Source: an uncultured Eubacteriales bacterium
GTDB taxonomy: Bacteria > Bacillota > Clostridia > Oscillospirales > Oscillospiraceae
Assembly: GCA_900545815.1 (NCBI GenBank)
Contig: URAM01000001.1
Location: forward strand, 124,001 to 188,000
DNA length: 64,000 bases
Reading direction: 5' to 3'
Shown here: piece by piece, positions 52,402 to 60,957 of the stretch
Numbering within the stretch: the stretch's first letter is position 1
Layout: every line of letters starts with the position of its first letter
Made by a program: the position numbers and the translations under genes
Notes under the pieces: model-generated
The model's input: the letters and a program-made list of their open reading frames with translations, nothing else
Told to the model about the DNA's origin: nothing
Database searches by the model: none

Positions 52402-52430
52402 TTGACTTTTTTTTCGGGATGGCATATAAT
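52402..52430 (+). promoter_or_regulatory. Promoter of tRNA-Pro
   Basis: TTGACT, 17-bp spacer, TATAAT, fourteen bases upstream of the tRNA 5' end. Confidence 0.88.
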
Positions 52431-52443
52431 AAAAAACCGTCAA

Positions 52444-52520
52444 CGGGACGTGGCGAAGTTTGGTATCGCGCTTGGTTCGGGTCCAAGAGGCCCCGGGTTC
52501 GACTCCCGGCGTTCCGACCA
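52444..52520 (+). tRNA. tRNA-Pro (anticodon CGG)
   Basis: 77 bases with encoded CCA. Acceptor CGGGACG pairs with CGTTCCG; anticodon arm CTTGG-TTCGGGT-CCAAG gives CGG; T arm with GGTTCGACTC. One G-U in the acceptor. Confidence 0.95.
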
Positions 52521-52524
52521 TCGG

Positions 52525-52552
52525 CAGCACTGAATTGAAGGATTCAGTGCTG
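52525..52552 (+). terminator. Terminator of tRNA-Pro
   Basis: CAGCACTGAAT / ATTCAGTGCTG, 6-base loop, then TTTTTTC. Confidence 0.9.
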
Positions 52553-52572
52553 TTTTTTCTCGCCGTTCTGCT

Positions 52573-52665
52573 TGTAAAGTATTTTTGCTTTACAGTAATT
52601 TTACCCTATTCTTGTTTGATCTTGCCCCAACATATCTGTAAACTATATTCACTTTACAGATATGT
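52573..52665 (+). promoter_or_regulatory. Two TGTAAA/TTTACA inverted repeats upstream of a secreted hydrolase
   Basis: TGTAAAG-8-CTTTACA (52573-52594) and a perfect 13-bp pair, ACATATCTGTAAA-10-TTTACAGATATGT (52630-52665). Shared TGTAAA core suggests operator sites, or hairpins if transcribed. Confidence 0.55.
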
Positions 52666-52712
52666 AAAACTTGATTTTTACGCACTTTTTGTCCCCATAT
52701 GTGTGTATTTCC

Positions 52713-52741
52713 TTGTGTTTTCTCCCAAAATCCTGTATAAT
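52713..52741 (+). promoter_or_regulatory. Promoter of the glucosaminidase gene
   Basis: TTGTGT, 17-bp spacer, TATAAT, about 60 bases before the ATG. Confidence 0.7.
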
Positions 52742-52802
52742 AAACCCATTCACGGGCACAAATGCCCACCGAAAGAGAAGAAATCAAACTGGGAGGAATT
52801 CC

Positions 52803-55265
52803 ATGAAATCAGATCGCAACCGCCCCCTGCTCGCCCTGGCGCTGACCTTGGCGCTGCTGCTGACCCAGTCTGCCCCCGCCTATGCCGCAGAGAGCACGAC
52901 CCAGGCGGACGCTGTGGGCAGCATCGCTGCCGACTACGATGCCGACGAGGGCGAGGTTCACAACACCATCAATGCCGACTCCCTCCTGCCGGAGGCAGAC
53001 CCAGCGGACGGCGTGGCCACCTTTGCCAGCTACAGCTACGAGACGGAGCTTGCCAAGTTCCCCAAGAGCTATCAGGTTTTGCTGGCCAAGCTCCACAAAA
53101 AGCACCCCAACTGGGTCTTTATCGCCGACCAGACCAACCTGGACTTTGCCACGGCGGTGGACAAGGAGTCCAACAACGCCCTGTCCTATCTCAGCCCCAG
53201 TGCTTGCAGCTTCCTCATGAGCAGTGCGGTGAAGAACACTTATGCCAACTCCAACACCATCGCCTACTACATGGATCCCCGAAACTATTTCAATGAGAAG
53301 GACATCTTCCTCTTTGTGGACATCAACCACCACAGCAACTACACCCAAGCCGGAGTCAAGTCCGTCCTTAGCGGCACCGACCTTGCCAAGGGGGACAGCT
53401 ACGCTAAGACCATCCTGAACGCCGGCAGCAAGAACAATATGAACCCCTATTTCCTGGCTGGCAAGATCATCACCGAAACCGGTGGCCTGCTGTCTCAGAC
53501 CTCCATCTGCGGTACCAATAAGAAGTACCCCGGCATCTACAACTTCTACAACATTGGTGCTTACACCGGCGCCGAGGACGGCCTGAAATGGGCATCCCAG
53601 AAGGGCTCCTACCAGCGGCCTTGGAACACCCAAGCTAAGAGCATCAGCGGCGGTGCGTCCATGATCTATTCCAACTTCTACAAGCAAGGGCAGGAGACCA
53701 TCTACTACACCCGTTTCAATGTGGGGCCCCGTGCCACCTATGCCAAATACTACCACCAGTATATGTCCAGCCTCTACGGAGGCGCCAACGAGGCGGAGCG
53801 GATGTACAAGGGCTATCAGACCAGCGGCATGAACGGCAACTGCGTCTTTCACATCCCCGTTTTCAAAAGGATGCCCAGCACCTGTTCCCTCCTGAACCTC
53901 TCCGATGCCCGAGATGCCGTCCACTTTACCAAGGTCACCGAAAAGGCCAAGGCCAAAGCAGAGGTGCGCCTGCGCTCCGGCCCGGCCAACACCTATGACA
54001 CGCTCAAGACCATCCCCACCGGCGCCACCTTCCACATCCACGGCGGCGTGGCCACCGACAATTCCAACAAGGCGTATCAGATCGCCAACCCCTATTGGTT
54101 CTACGTCACCTACGCCGGCACCAAGGGATATGTCTCCGCCGAGATGATCCAGGTCAGCACCAGCTACAACCTAAAAAAAGGCTCCACCCATACCCTCCCC
54201 TACACCCTGGCCGACTCCGCCGATCCGGTCTACTTTCTCAGCAGCAACACTGCCGTGGCCAAGGTGAACGCCAAGGGCAAGGTCACGGGCGTGAAGAACG
54301 GCAGCTGCACCATCTACACCTTCTGCGGCGGCGGCTTTGACGCAGTGGGACTGACCGTCTCCGGCACCGCCACCAACATCCCTGACTCTGGCAAGAAGCC
54401 CGCCACGACCACCACCAAGCTCACCGACCGGAACACCACCCTCACTCTGGCCTACACCAAAAAGACCTACAATGGCGGCACCCTGAAACCGGCGGTGACC
54501 GTGAAACACGGCTCCAAGACCCTCACCCACGGTGAGGACTACACCGTTTCTTATCACCACAACAGCGAACCGGGCACCGCCACGGCCAAGATCACCGGCA
54601 CCGGCAAATACACCGGTTCCCTGTCCAAGACCTTCCAGATCACCGGTCTCACCGCCACCTACCGCACCACCTCGAAAGCCAACTACCGCTCCGGTGTGGG
54701 CACCAGCGCCACTAAGAAGGGCAGTCTGACCGGCGACAAGCCGGTACAGGTGTACTACGGCTGGCACAAGACGGTGGACGGCGTGAAGTGGTACAAGGTG
54801 CGCATCGGCGGCAGCGACTACTACATGAGCGGCAGCTATCTGAAACCGGAGGTGCTGGTGACCTATCAGGTGAAATCCAATGTGAACTACCGCACCGGTG
54901 CCGGCACCAGCCACACCAAAAAGGGGCAGTTCAAGAAAGGCACGTCCATCGCCATCGTCCAAGGCTGGAGCAAGAAGGTCAGCGGCAAGAGCTGGTACCG
55001 GGTCAAGGTGGGCAGTAAGTACTACTACGTCATGGCCAGCTACCTGACAAAAAAAGAGACCATTTTGGCCTACACCAACCACGGCAAAGTGAACGTCCGC
55101 ACCGGTGCGGGCACCGACAAGACCCGTAAAACAAAACTTCTCTCCGGCACCCCCGTCCATGTGGTCAAAGGCGGAGCCAAGACCGTCAGCGGCGACGCTT
55201 GGGAACGGGTAAAAGTGGAGGGCAAGTACTATTACATCATGGCAAGCTACCTGACCAGATCCTAA
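52803..55265 (+). CDS. Secreted cell-wall hydrolase: glucosaminidase with Ig-like and SH3 domains
   Basis: 820 residues from the ATG at 52803 (GGGAGGAA upstream). Sec signal peptide (about 1-30), then a region with YQVLLAKLHKKHPNWVF and a glucosaminidase-type domain (about 209-320; ITETGG with candidate catalytic Glu, YNFYNIGA). It is followed by bacterial SH3 (about 382-450), a Big2-like domain (452-520), an MBG-like beta domain (536-614) and three more SH3 repeats (617-683, 685-750, 754-820), each with YRTGAGT/VRTGAGT and a Tyr-rich WYRVKVG-type strand. Probable peptidoglycan remodelling at the cell surface, SH3 units binding the wall. Confidence 0.88.
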   Translation: MKSDRNRPLLALALTLALLLTQSAPAYAAESTTQADAVGSIAADYDADEGEVHNTINADSLLPEADPADGVATFASYSYETELAKFPKSYQVLLAKLHKKHPNWVFIADQTNLDFATAVDKESNNALSYLSPSACSFLMSSAVKNTYANSNTIAYYMDPRNYFNEKDIFLFVDINHHSNYTQAGVKSVLSGTDLAKGDSYAKTILNAGSKNNMNPYFLAGKIITETGGLLSQTSICGTNKKYPGIYNFYNIGAYTGAEDGLKWASQKGSYQRPWNTQAKSISGGASMIYSNFYKQGQETIYYTRFNVGPRATYAKYYHQYMSSLYGGANEAERMYKGYQTSGMNGNCVFHIPVFKRMPSTCSLLNLSDARDAVHFTKVTEKAKAKAEVRLRSGPANTYDTLKTIPTGATFHIHGGVATDNSNKAYQIANPYWFYVTYAGTKGYVSAEMIQVSTSYNLKKGSTHTLPYTLADSADPVYFLSSNTAVAKVNAKGKVTGVKNGSCTIYTFCGGGFDAVGLTVSGTATNIPDSGKKPATTTTKLTDRNTTLTLAYTKKTYNGGTLKPAVTVKHGSKTLTHGEDYTVSYHHNSEPGTATAKITGTGKYTGSLSKTFQITGLTATYRTTSKANYRSGVGTSATKKGSLTGDKPVQVYYGWHKTVDGVKWYKVRIGGSDYYMSGSYLKPEVLVTYQVKSNVNYRTGAGTSHTKKGQFKKGTSIAIVQGWSKKVSGKSWYRVKVGSKYYYVMASYLTKKETILAYTNHGKVNVRTGAGTDKTRKTKLLSGTPVHVVKGGAKTVSGDAWERVKVEGKYYYIMASYLTRS

Positions 55266-55279
55266 CCCAGAACACGCAT

Positions 55280-55313
55280 GAACCCCCTAGTGGAACAGTC
55301 CACTAGGGGGTTC
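55280..55313. terminator. Bidirectional terminator, glucosaminidase / xerD
   Basis: GAACCCCCTAGTGGA / TCCACTAGGGGGTTC, perfect 15-bp stem, 4-base loop, between convergent genes. Confidence 0.85.
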
Positions 55314-55319
55314 GTCTTG

Positions 55320-56195
55320 TCACGCTCTGGGGTGCGCCTTCTGGTACACGTCCATCAGGTGCTGATTGATGAGTTTGGTGTAGATCTGGGTGGACGAGAT
55401 GTCCGCGTGCCCCATCATCTCCTGGATGGAGCGTAAATCGGCGCCATTTTGCAGCAGGTGGGCGGCAAAGGAATGACGCAGGGTGTGGGGGGTGATCTCG
55501 GTCTGGATGCCAGCCTTCTCCTGATAGTATTTTACCAGCTTCCAGAACCCCTGCCGGCTCATGCGCACCCCGTTCATATTCACAAACAGCGCCCGCTCTC
55601 CCGGTGCCACCAGGTGGGGGCGGATATTTTTCAGATAGTCGGACAGCGCCCTGATGGCGCCTGGATACAACGGGATGATTCGGCTCTTTTTCTTCCCCAT
55701 GCAGACCAGGTAGCCCGATGTCAGGTTCACGTCATCCAGGTTCAGGGAGATCAGCTCGCTGACCCGAATTCCGGTGGCATACAGCACCTCCAGCATGGCG
55801 TGATCTCGGAACCCCTTGTCGTCCACACAGCGGGGCTGCTCTAGCAGCAGTTCTACCTCCTGGTTGGAGAGGATCTGAGGGAGCTTCCGCTCCACCTTTT
55901 CCGCTTTCACGCCCTTGGCTGGGTTTTCCGGACACCGCCCCTTCTGCTGGAGCCAGCGGTAGAGGCACTTCAAGGAGGCCAGGGCACGGGTGACGGTGGC
56001 CGCCGACTTCCCCATCTTGAGCAGCTGTTTTCGATATGCCTCGATGCACTCACTGGTAGCGCCCAGCACTTGCCGGTCGTCTTCCCCCAGGTAGTGGACA
56101 TACTGGGTGATGTCCCGCATATAGGAGGCGACCGTATTGGCGGAAGCGCCCTTCTCTGTCACAAGATAGGTTTTGAACTCGGTCAGCAGATCCAT
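55320..56195 (-). CDS. xerD: Site-specific tyrosine recombinase XerD
   Basis: Resolves chromosome dimers at dif with a partner recombinase. 291 residues, standard length. Arg in TGIRVSEL, HTLRHSFA, GHADI, Tyr in TQIYTK. Lies after spoIIM as in Bacillus (spoIIM near ripX/xerD), which supports XerD over a mobile integrase. It differs clearly from the 323-aa enzyme at 17669. Confidence 0.9.
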   Translation of the reverse strand: MDLLTEFKTYLVTEKGASANTVASYMRDITQYVHYLGEDDRQVLGATSECIEAYRKQLLKMGKSAATVTRALASLKCLYRWLQQKGRCPENPAKGVKAEKVERKLPQILSNQEVELLLEQPRCVDDKGFRDHAMLEVLYATGIRVSELISLNLDDVNLTSGYLVCMGKKKSRIIPLYPGAIRALSDYLKNIRPHLVAPGERALFVNMNGVRMSRQGFWKLVKYYQEKAGIQTEITPHTLRHSFAAHLLQNGADLRSIQEMMGHADISSTQIYTKLINQHLMDVYQKAHPRA

Positions 56196-56228
56196 AGTTG
56201 ATAATACCCTTTCTTATTTCTATCTTTC

Positions 56229-56846
56229 TTAAGCCACATACTGGGGCAGTAATAACAACAATAGTCGGAAGGAGAAGAAGGTGATCAAAGAGAGCACCAG
56301 AATGGCTCCAACCACCGCCAAACATCCGTTCAGGCGCAGGCTGACTCCGGCGGATTTCGGTCGCCCGAAGGCGATGCTGCTGGCCAGCTCCATGCTCCAC
56401 ACCGCCACCAAAAACAGGATGGGGATGAAAAACAGCTCCGCCAATCCAAAGAACACGGCGGCAGCCAGCAGGCCGGAGGGGCCATAAAGGAGAACCAGCG
56501 TGGAGATGGCAAAGGCAAAAGAAAAGCCCTTGCAGAGCATCACAGCAGGGATGACGAACACGCCCAGGGCGGAGAATCCCACCAGGAACAGCAGCAAAGG
56601 CAGGCGCAGAAAATACCACAGTGTGTGGAGGAAGTTGGACCAGGTGCAGGTGCTGTCCGGTGCGATCTGGCTGTAGAGGGAGAAAAACAGCTTCAAGTTC
56701 CCGCACCCCTCTGCACCCACCAGCCAGGCACAGAGCATCCCCAACCCAGCGCCCAGAACAAAGGCTGCGCTCAGGAGCAGAAAGGAACGGGAGTGGGGGG
56801 AACCCTTGAGATTCCAACGGTGTAAAAATCGTTCTGTGCGCTTCAC
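56229..56846 (-). CDS. spoIIM: Stage II sporulation protein M-like membrane protein
   Basis: SpoIIM scaffolds the SpoIID/SpoIIP peptidoglycan enzymes that drive engulfment. 205 residues from a GTG with GAGGTGAT upstream. Short basic N-terminus, about five membrane helices, LWYFLRLPLLLFLVGFSALGVFVIPAVMLCKGFSFAF (quoted only in part: GFSALGVFVIPA and CKGFSF are the family-like loop). Neighbour of xerD as in Bacillus. A nine-base inverted repeat (56925-56933 / 56944-56952) lies upstream. Confidence 0.8.
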   Translation of the reverse strand: MKRTERFLHRWNLKGSPHSRSFLLLSAAFVLGAGLGMLCAWLVGAEGCGNLKLFFSLYSQIAPDSTCTWSNFLHTLWYFLRLPLLLFLVGFSALGVFVIPAVMLCKGFSFAFAISTLVLLYGPSGLLAAAVFFGLAELFFIPILFLVAVWSMELASSIAFGRPKSAGVSLRLNGCLAVVGAILVLSLITFFSFRLLLLLLPQYVA

Positions 56847-57104
56847 TTATATCACCTCGTGGAAGGATATGCAGGGCACGTCCCATTCAGAAGTGAAGCG
56901 AGCAGAAAGCAGCATAAAAAGTGCTATCACCAGCTATCCCCATCTGGTGATAACCGGACAAACGACCGTTTTTTGTGCATTGCCGAAAGATATTATACCT
57001 CTATCCTATGGATTGCGCAAGTTTTTTTCCCAATCTCTCGCCAATCATTTTTATTGTCTTGTTTTATGTAAATTGTGTTATGTAAAATTGCTGCTCTGGA
57101 AACA

Positions 57105-57141
57105 AAACACCCTGTGCGCATCATTGGGGCACAGGGTGTTT
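57105..57141 (-). terminator. Terminator of the SCIFF maturase gene
   Basis: AAACACCCTGTGC / GCACAGGGTGTTT, 11-base loop, then TTGTTT on the minus strand. Confidence 0.85.
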
Positions 57142-57194
57142 GAGAGGTTCTCATTTCTTCCGCTTTCGCCGGTTTCCGCGCCGTTCCGGTCGGC

Positions 57195-58565
57195 TCAGTC
57201 TGCTTCCGGCTCTGCCAAGCCGGAGCGGATGGCGCTCATGGCGATGGCACACTCCAGACGCTTCCGTTCCAGCTCGCAAGCCACTTCGCTGGGCTGCATG
57301 ATGTCACCATTGACGTTGAAGTTGGAGGCGCTGCACCCGCCGGAGCAGTAGAATTTTGCCCAGCACTTCCGGCAGGCTTCCTTGGTGTAGATGTTCACGC
57401 CGCCGAACTGGTCGGCGATCTCCGTCCGGAAGCCGCCGTCGTACAGGTTGCCCATCTTGAACGCATCATTGCCCACGAACTGGTGGCAGGGGTAGATGTC
57501 CCCCTCTGGGGTGATGGCCACATACTCGTTGCCAGCGCCGCAGCCACGCATCCGCTTGATGACGCAAGGACCCTGCTCCAGATCCACATAGAAGTGGAAG
57601 AAGTTCACGTCGGGGCGTTTGAGCAATTCCTTGGCCAGCTTCTCGTACTCGGCGAACACCACCGGCAGATCTTCCATGGTGATGGCCAACGGGTCGCCGT
57701 CCTTGCCGGTGGCAGGCTCGACGGACACATTCTTGAAGCCCAGGTCGTCACAGATGTGAAGCACGTCATCGGCAAAGTGGAGGTTCTCCTTGGTGAAGGT
57801 GCCTCGCAGATAGTATTCTTGGTCGCCCCGCTGCTCCACCAGCGCCTGGAACTTGGGAACGATGATGTCATAGCTCCCCTTCCCTCCTGCGGTGGGACGC
57901 ATATTGTCGTTGACTTCCTTCCGGCCGTCCAGGGACAGGACGGCGTTTTTCAGCTCGGTGTTGATGTACTGGGTGTTCTCCGGATTGAGCAGCATCCCGT
58001 TGGTGGTGATGGTGAAGCGGAAATTTTTGTCCTTCTCCTCCTCGATGGAACGGGCATAGGCGATGGTCTCCTTCACCGTATCCATGGCCATGAGGGGCTC
58101 GCCGCCGAAGAAGTCCACCTCAATGTTGTGGCGCTTGCCGGACTTCTCAATAACAAAGTCGATGGCTCGCTTGGCAGTCTCCGGAGACATGATGGCACGG
58201 CGGCTGCCATAGCCGCCGGTGGAGGCGAAGCAGTACTTACAGCGCAGGTTGCAGTCATGGGCTACGTTCAGACAGAGCGCCTTGATGGGGGTGTTCTTCA
58301 CCACCGCCCACTGGGGGTTGATGTAGTCCTCCTCCTCGAACAGCAGCTTCTCCTCCGCCAGCTCCTTCAGCTCCTGCCAGCACTCCTCCAGCTCTGCTCT
58401 GGGGTACTGGGACAGTTTTTCGATCACGTCCTCCGGACAGTGCTCCGCCATGGGGGGCGTGACACAGTTGAGCAGGTCGTAGCTCAGTTCGTCCAGCACA
58501 TGGACGGCGCCGCTGTCCACGTCCATGGCGATGCAGCAGCCCAGAGCTTTAAATGTATGGATCAT
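57195..58565 (-). CDS. SCIFF peptide maturase, radical SAM/SPASM protein
   Basis: Installs thioether cross-links in the SCIFF peptide. 456 residues: N-terminal peptide-recognition (RRE-like) region, radical SAM cluster CNLRCKYCFAS (about 105-113), FFGGEPL, TTNGMLL, and a SPASM domain with CGAGNEYVAITPEGDIYPC and the Cys-rich CRKCWAKFYCSGGC. The substrate gene lies 140 bases upstream with an attenuating hairpin between. Confidence 0.93.
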   Translation of the reverse strand: MIHTFKALGCCIAMDVDSGAVHVLDELSYDLLNCVTPPMAEHCPEDVIEKLSQYPRAELEECWQELKELAEEKLLFEEEDYINPQWAVVKNTPIKALCLNVAHDCNLRCKYCFASTGGYGSRRAIMSPETAKRAIDFVIEKSGKRHNIEVDFFGGEPLMAMDTVKETIAYARSIEEEKDKNFRFTITTNGMLLNPENTQYINTELKNAVLSLDGRKEVNDNMRPTAGGKGSYDIIVPKFQALVEQRGDQEYYLRGTFTKENLHFADDVLHICDDLGFKNVSVEPATGKDGDPLAITMEDLPVVFAEYEKLAKELLKRPDVNFFHFYVDLEQGPCVIKRMRGCGAGNEYVAITPEGDIYPCHQFVGNDAFKMGNLYDGGFRTEIADQFGGVNIYTKEACRKCWAKFYCSGGCSASNFNVNGDIMQPSEVACELERKRLECAIAMSAIRSGLAEPEAD

Positions 58566-58640
58566 AGTTATCCCTCTTTTGTATCATTCTATGGTCAGAC
58601 AGCCCACGCCGTCATTGGGGTCGGAAAACGGCAAAAGAAA

Positions 58641-58677
58641 ACTTCCAGCACCTGCTGAAAAGAGCCAGGTGGGAAGT
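58641..58677 (-). terminator. Attenuating hairpin between SCIFF precursor and maturase genes
   Basis: Minus strand ACTTCC-CACCTG / CAGGTG-(CT)-GGAAGT followed by TTTTCTTTT. It would let the short peptide message outnumber the maturase message. Confidence 0.7.
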
Positions 58678-58704
58678 CTTCTCTATGCCACGGCAAGTAA
58701 TGGA

Positions 58705-58848
58705 TTACTTGCTCTGTTCACATTTCTGGTTGGCCACGGTGCAAGAAGTTTTGCAGGCAGACTGACAAGAAGTCTGGCATTCGCCGCAACCGCCGTGAGC
58801 AGCGCTGTTCTTCAGGGTAGCGCCGTTGAGCGTTTTAATATGCTTCAA
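58705..58848 (-). CDS. SCIFF ribosomally made peptide precursor
   Basis: 47 residues from a TTG at 58848 with GAGGAGAG upstream. Matches the six-Cys-in-forty-five pattern: starts KHIKTLNGATL, Cys pair in GGCGECQTSC, then SACKTSC and a last Cys near the C-terminus. Universally conserved in Clostridia; function unknown. Followed by its own radical SAM maturase. The TTG start makes it easy to miss. Confidence 0.95.
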   Translation of the reverse strand: MKHIKTLNGATLKNSAAHGGCGECQTSCQSACKTSCTVANQKCEQSK

Positions 58849-58914
58849 GAAACTCTCCTCCTCACCATATTTTTCACTATTATAACACACCCCGACTCTG
58901 ATTGCAAACAATTT

Positions 58915-59322
58915 TCACTTCCGTTTCGGCAGCACCCCGGCGCACAAAAAACCGGCCGCTCCCCCACCGGCTACGGCGGCGATGAGGCTGTGCGTGCCGT
59001 CCAACAGGGACACATCGGTGTAGCCCAGGACGCCGATGAGCGTCCAGGTCAGGTAGTACAGCACGCCGGTGGCCAGACCCAGGGGCAGGATGCGCTTGCG
59101 GTAGCTGAGCGCCAGGTAGCAGCTGCCGCAGAAGCAACCCAGGCCGGAGGCCACCACCTCCGCATTGTCCACCGCCCCAGTGCCGAGCTTCCCGCCGGCG
59201 GCCAGGTGGGCGGTGATGAACAAGACCACCACGCTGACGCCAAAGGCCAACAAGACTCCGGCGATGAGGGAACTGACCAGCTGCACCACTTGCAGCTCTG
59301 ACTGTTTCTCCTTCTGACTCAA
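58915..59322 (-). CDS. TIGR04086 family membrane protein
   Basis: 135 residues, four hydrophobic segments, small-residue-rich (AVAGGGAAGFLCAG near the end). The family is found in Clostridia next to SCIFF and yajC genes, as here; function unknown. Lies 66 bases upstream of the SCIFF gene. Confidence 0.82.
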   Translation of the reverse strand: MSQKEKQSELQVVQLVSSLIAGVLLAFGVSVVVLFITAHLAAGGKLGTGAVDNAEVVASGLGCFCGSCYLALSYRKRILPLGLATGVLYYLTWTLIGVLGYTDVSLLDGTHSLIAAVAGGGAAGFLCAGVLPKRK

Positions 59323-59400
59323 AAAAACAACCCCCCGTCATAGCTTTGTCATCAGCATATGACGAGAGGTGGTCTTTCAGACTGAAAAACGGAGCGAGAA

Positions 59401-59709
59401 TTACTTCTTCTCGTCCTTCTTTTCCTTCTTAGCGGGAGCGGGCTCGGGGCTGGTCTGAGAACCCTTGGTGCCGATGGCCCACTTGGTCATCTCGATGCGG
59501 ACGCGGTCGGCGCCGGTCTCGATGACAACGCTGTTCTCCTTCACGGCACAGACGGTGCCCAGGATGCCGCCGATGGTGGTCACATCATCGCCGATCTTCA
59601 GGCTGTTGCGCAGCTCTTCCGCCGCCTTCTTCTTCTTGTTCTCCGGACGGATGAGCATGAAGTAGAACAGAACCATCATGACAATGATCAAGCCAATAGA
59701 ATAACCCAA
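59401..59709 (-). CDS. yajC: Preprotein translocase subunit YajC
   Basis: 102 residues: N-terminal single membrane helix (about 4-20) ending MLIRPENKKKK, then the conserved LKIGDDVTTIGGILGTV domain, and a Lys/Glu-rich tail. Accessory to SecDF. Standard tgt-yajC neighbourhood. Confidence 0.94.
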   Translation of the reverse strand: MGYSIGLIIVMMVLFYFMLIRPENKKKKAAEELRNSLKIGDDVTTIGGILGTVCAVKENSVVIETGADRVRIEMTKWAIGTKGSQTSPEPAPAKKEKKDEKK

Positions 59710-59811
59710 AGTAACGTACCTCCATTATACAGAACGCCCAAACAGACGTTCAGACAGTTTACACTCTATTATAGCGGGTTTGCCAAAGAAAGACAAGCCC
59801 CTTTTTCGCAA

Positions 59812-60942
59812 TTACAGCCGTCTCATCAGCCCTTCGCTGTATTCCGCCCGGAAGGCGTCAAAGGTTCCCGCTTCCAGCTCCGCTCGAATGCGTGCCATCA
59901 GGTCGTTGTAGAACCACAGGTTGTGGGTCACCGCCAAGCGCATAGCCAGCATCTCCTCCGCCTTGAACAGATGGCGCAGGTAGGCGCGGGAGTGGTTCCG
60001 GCAGGTAGGGCACTGACAGTCGGGATCGAGCGGCTGATCGTCCAGCTTATATTTTTCGTTCTTGATGTTGATGACACCCTTCCAGGTGAACAGCTTGCCG
60101 TGACGGGCGTTGCGGGCAGGCATAACGCAGTCGAAGAAGTCCACGCCTCGGTAGACCCCTTCGATGATGTTCCAGGGGGTGCCCACGCCCATGAGATACC
60201 GAGGCTTGTCCTGGGGCAGATAGGGCACCACAGCATCCAAAATCTCATACATCGTCTCGGTCGGTTCCCCTACCGCCAGCCCACCGATGGCGTAGCCGTC
60301 GCAGGGGAGCTTTGCGATCTCTTTGGCGTGCCAGATGCGCAGGTCAGGGTAGATGGCGCCTTGGTTGATGCCGAACAGCATCTGCTGGGGGTTCACGCAG
60401 TCCGGTTCCGCCAGGAGCTGTTTGCGCACTTCGATGCACCGTTCCAGCCAGCGCAGGGTACGCTCACAGGACTGCTTGGCGTAGGCGTGGGTAGAGGGGT
60501 TTTCCACGCACTCGTCAAAGGCCATGGCGATGTCAGAGCCGAGATTGGCCTGGATGGTCATGGATTCCTCCGGCCCCATGAAGATCTTACGCCCGTCCAC
60601 ATGACTGTGGAAGGTGACCCCTTCCTCCTTGATGTTCCGGAGCTTGGCCAGGGAGAACACCTGGAACCCGCCGCTGTCCGTCAAGATGGGGCCGTCCCAG
60701 TTCATGAACTTGTGGAGACCGCCCAACTGCTTGATGACCTGGTCGCCGGGGCGGACGTGGAGGTGATAGGTGTTGGACAGCTCGATCTGACAGTGGATAT
60801 TTTCCAGGTCTCCGGCGTCCAACGCGCCCTTGATGGCGCCCTGGGTACCCACATTCATGAACACCGGTGTTTCTGCGGTGCCGTGGGCGCAGGAGAAATG
60901 CCCTCGGCGGGCCTTGCCCTGGGTGGTGATGACTTCAAACAT
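59812..60942 (-). CDS. tgt: tRNA-guanine transglycosylase
   Basis: Exchanges guanine-34 for preQ1 in GUN tRNAs. 376 residues: TDSGGFQVFSL (nucleophile Asp region), GGLAVGEP, VMPARNARHG, and a zinc site formed by DCQCPTC with a downstream His. Fifteen bases after queA, consistent with sequential queuosine steps. Confidence 0.97.
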   Translation of the reverse strand: MFEVITTQGKARRGHFSCAHGTAETPVFMNVGTQGAIKGALDAGDLENIHCQIELSNTYHLHVRPGDQVIKQLGGLHKFMNWDGPILTDSGGFQVFSLAKLRNIKEEGVTFHSHVDGRKIFMGPEESMTIQANLGSDIAMAFDECVENPSTHAYAKQSCERTLRWLERCIEVRKQLLAEPDCVNPQQMLFGINQGAIYPDLRIWHAKEIAKLPCDGYAIGGLAVGEPTETMYEILDAVVPYLPQDKPRYLMGVGTPWNIIEGVYRGVDFFDCVMPARNARHGKLFTWKGVINIKNEKYKLDDQPLDPDCQCPTCRNHSRAYLRHLFKAEEMLAMRLAVTHNLWFYNDLMARIRAELEAGTFDAFRAEYSEGLMRRL

Positions 60943-60957
60943 AATAAACTCGCTTTC

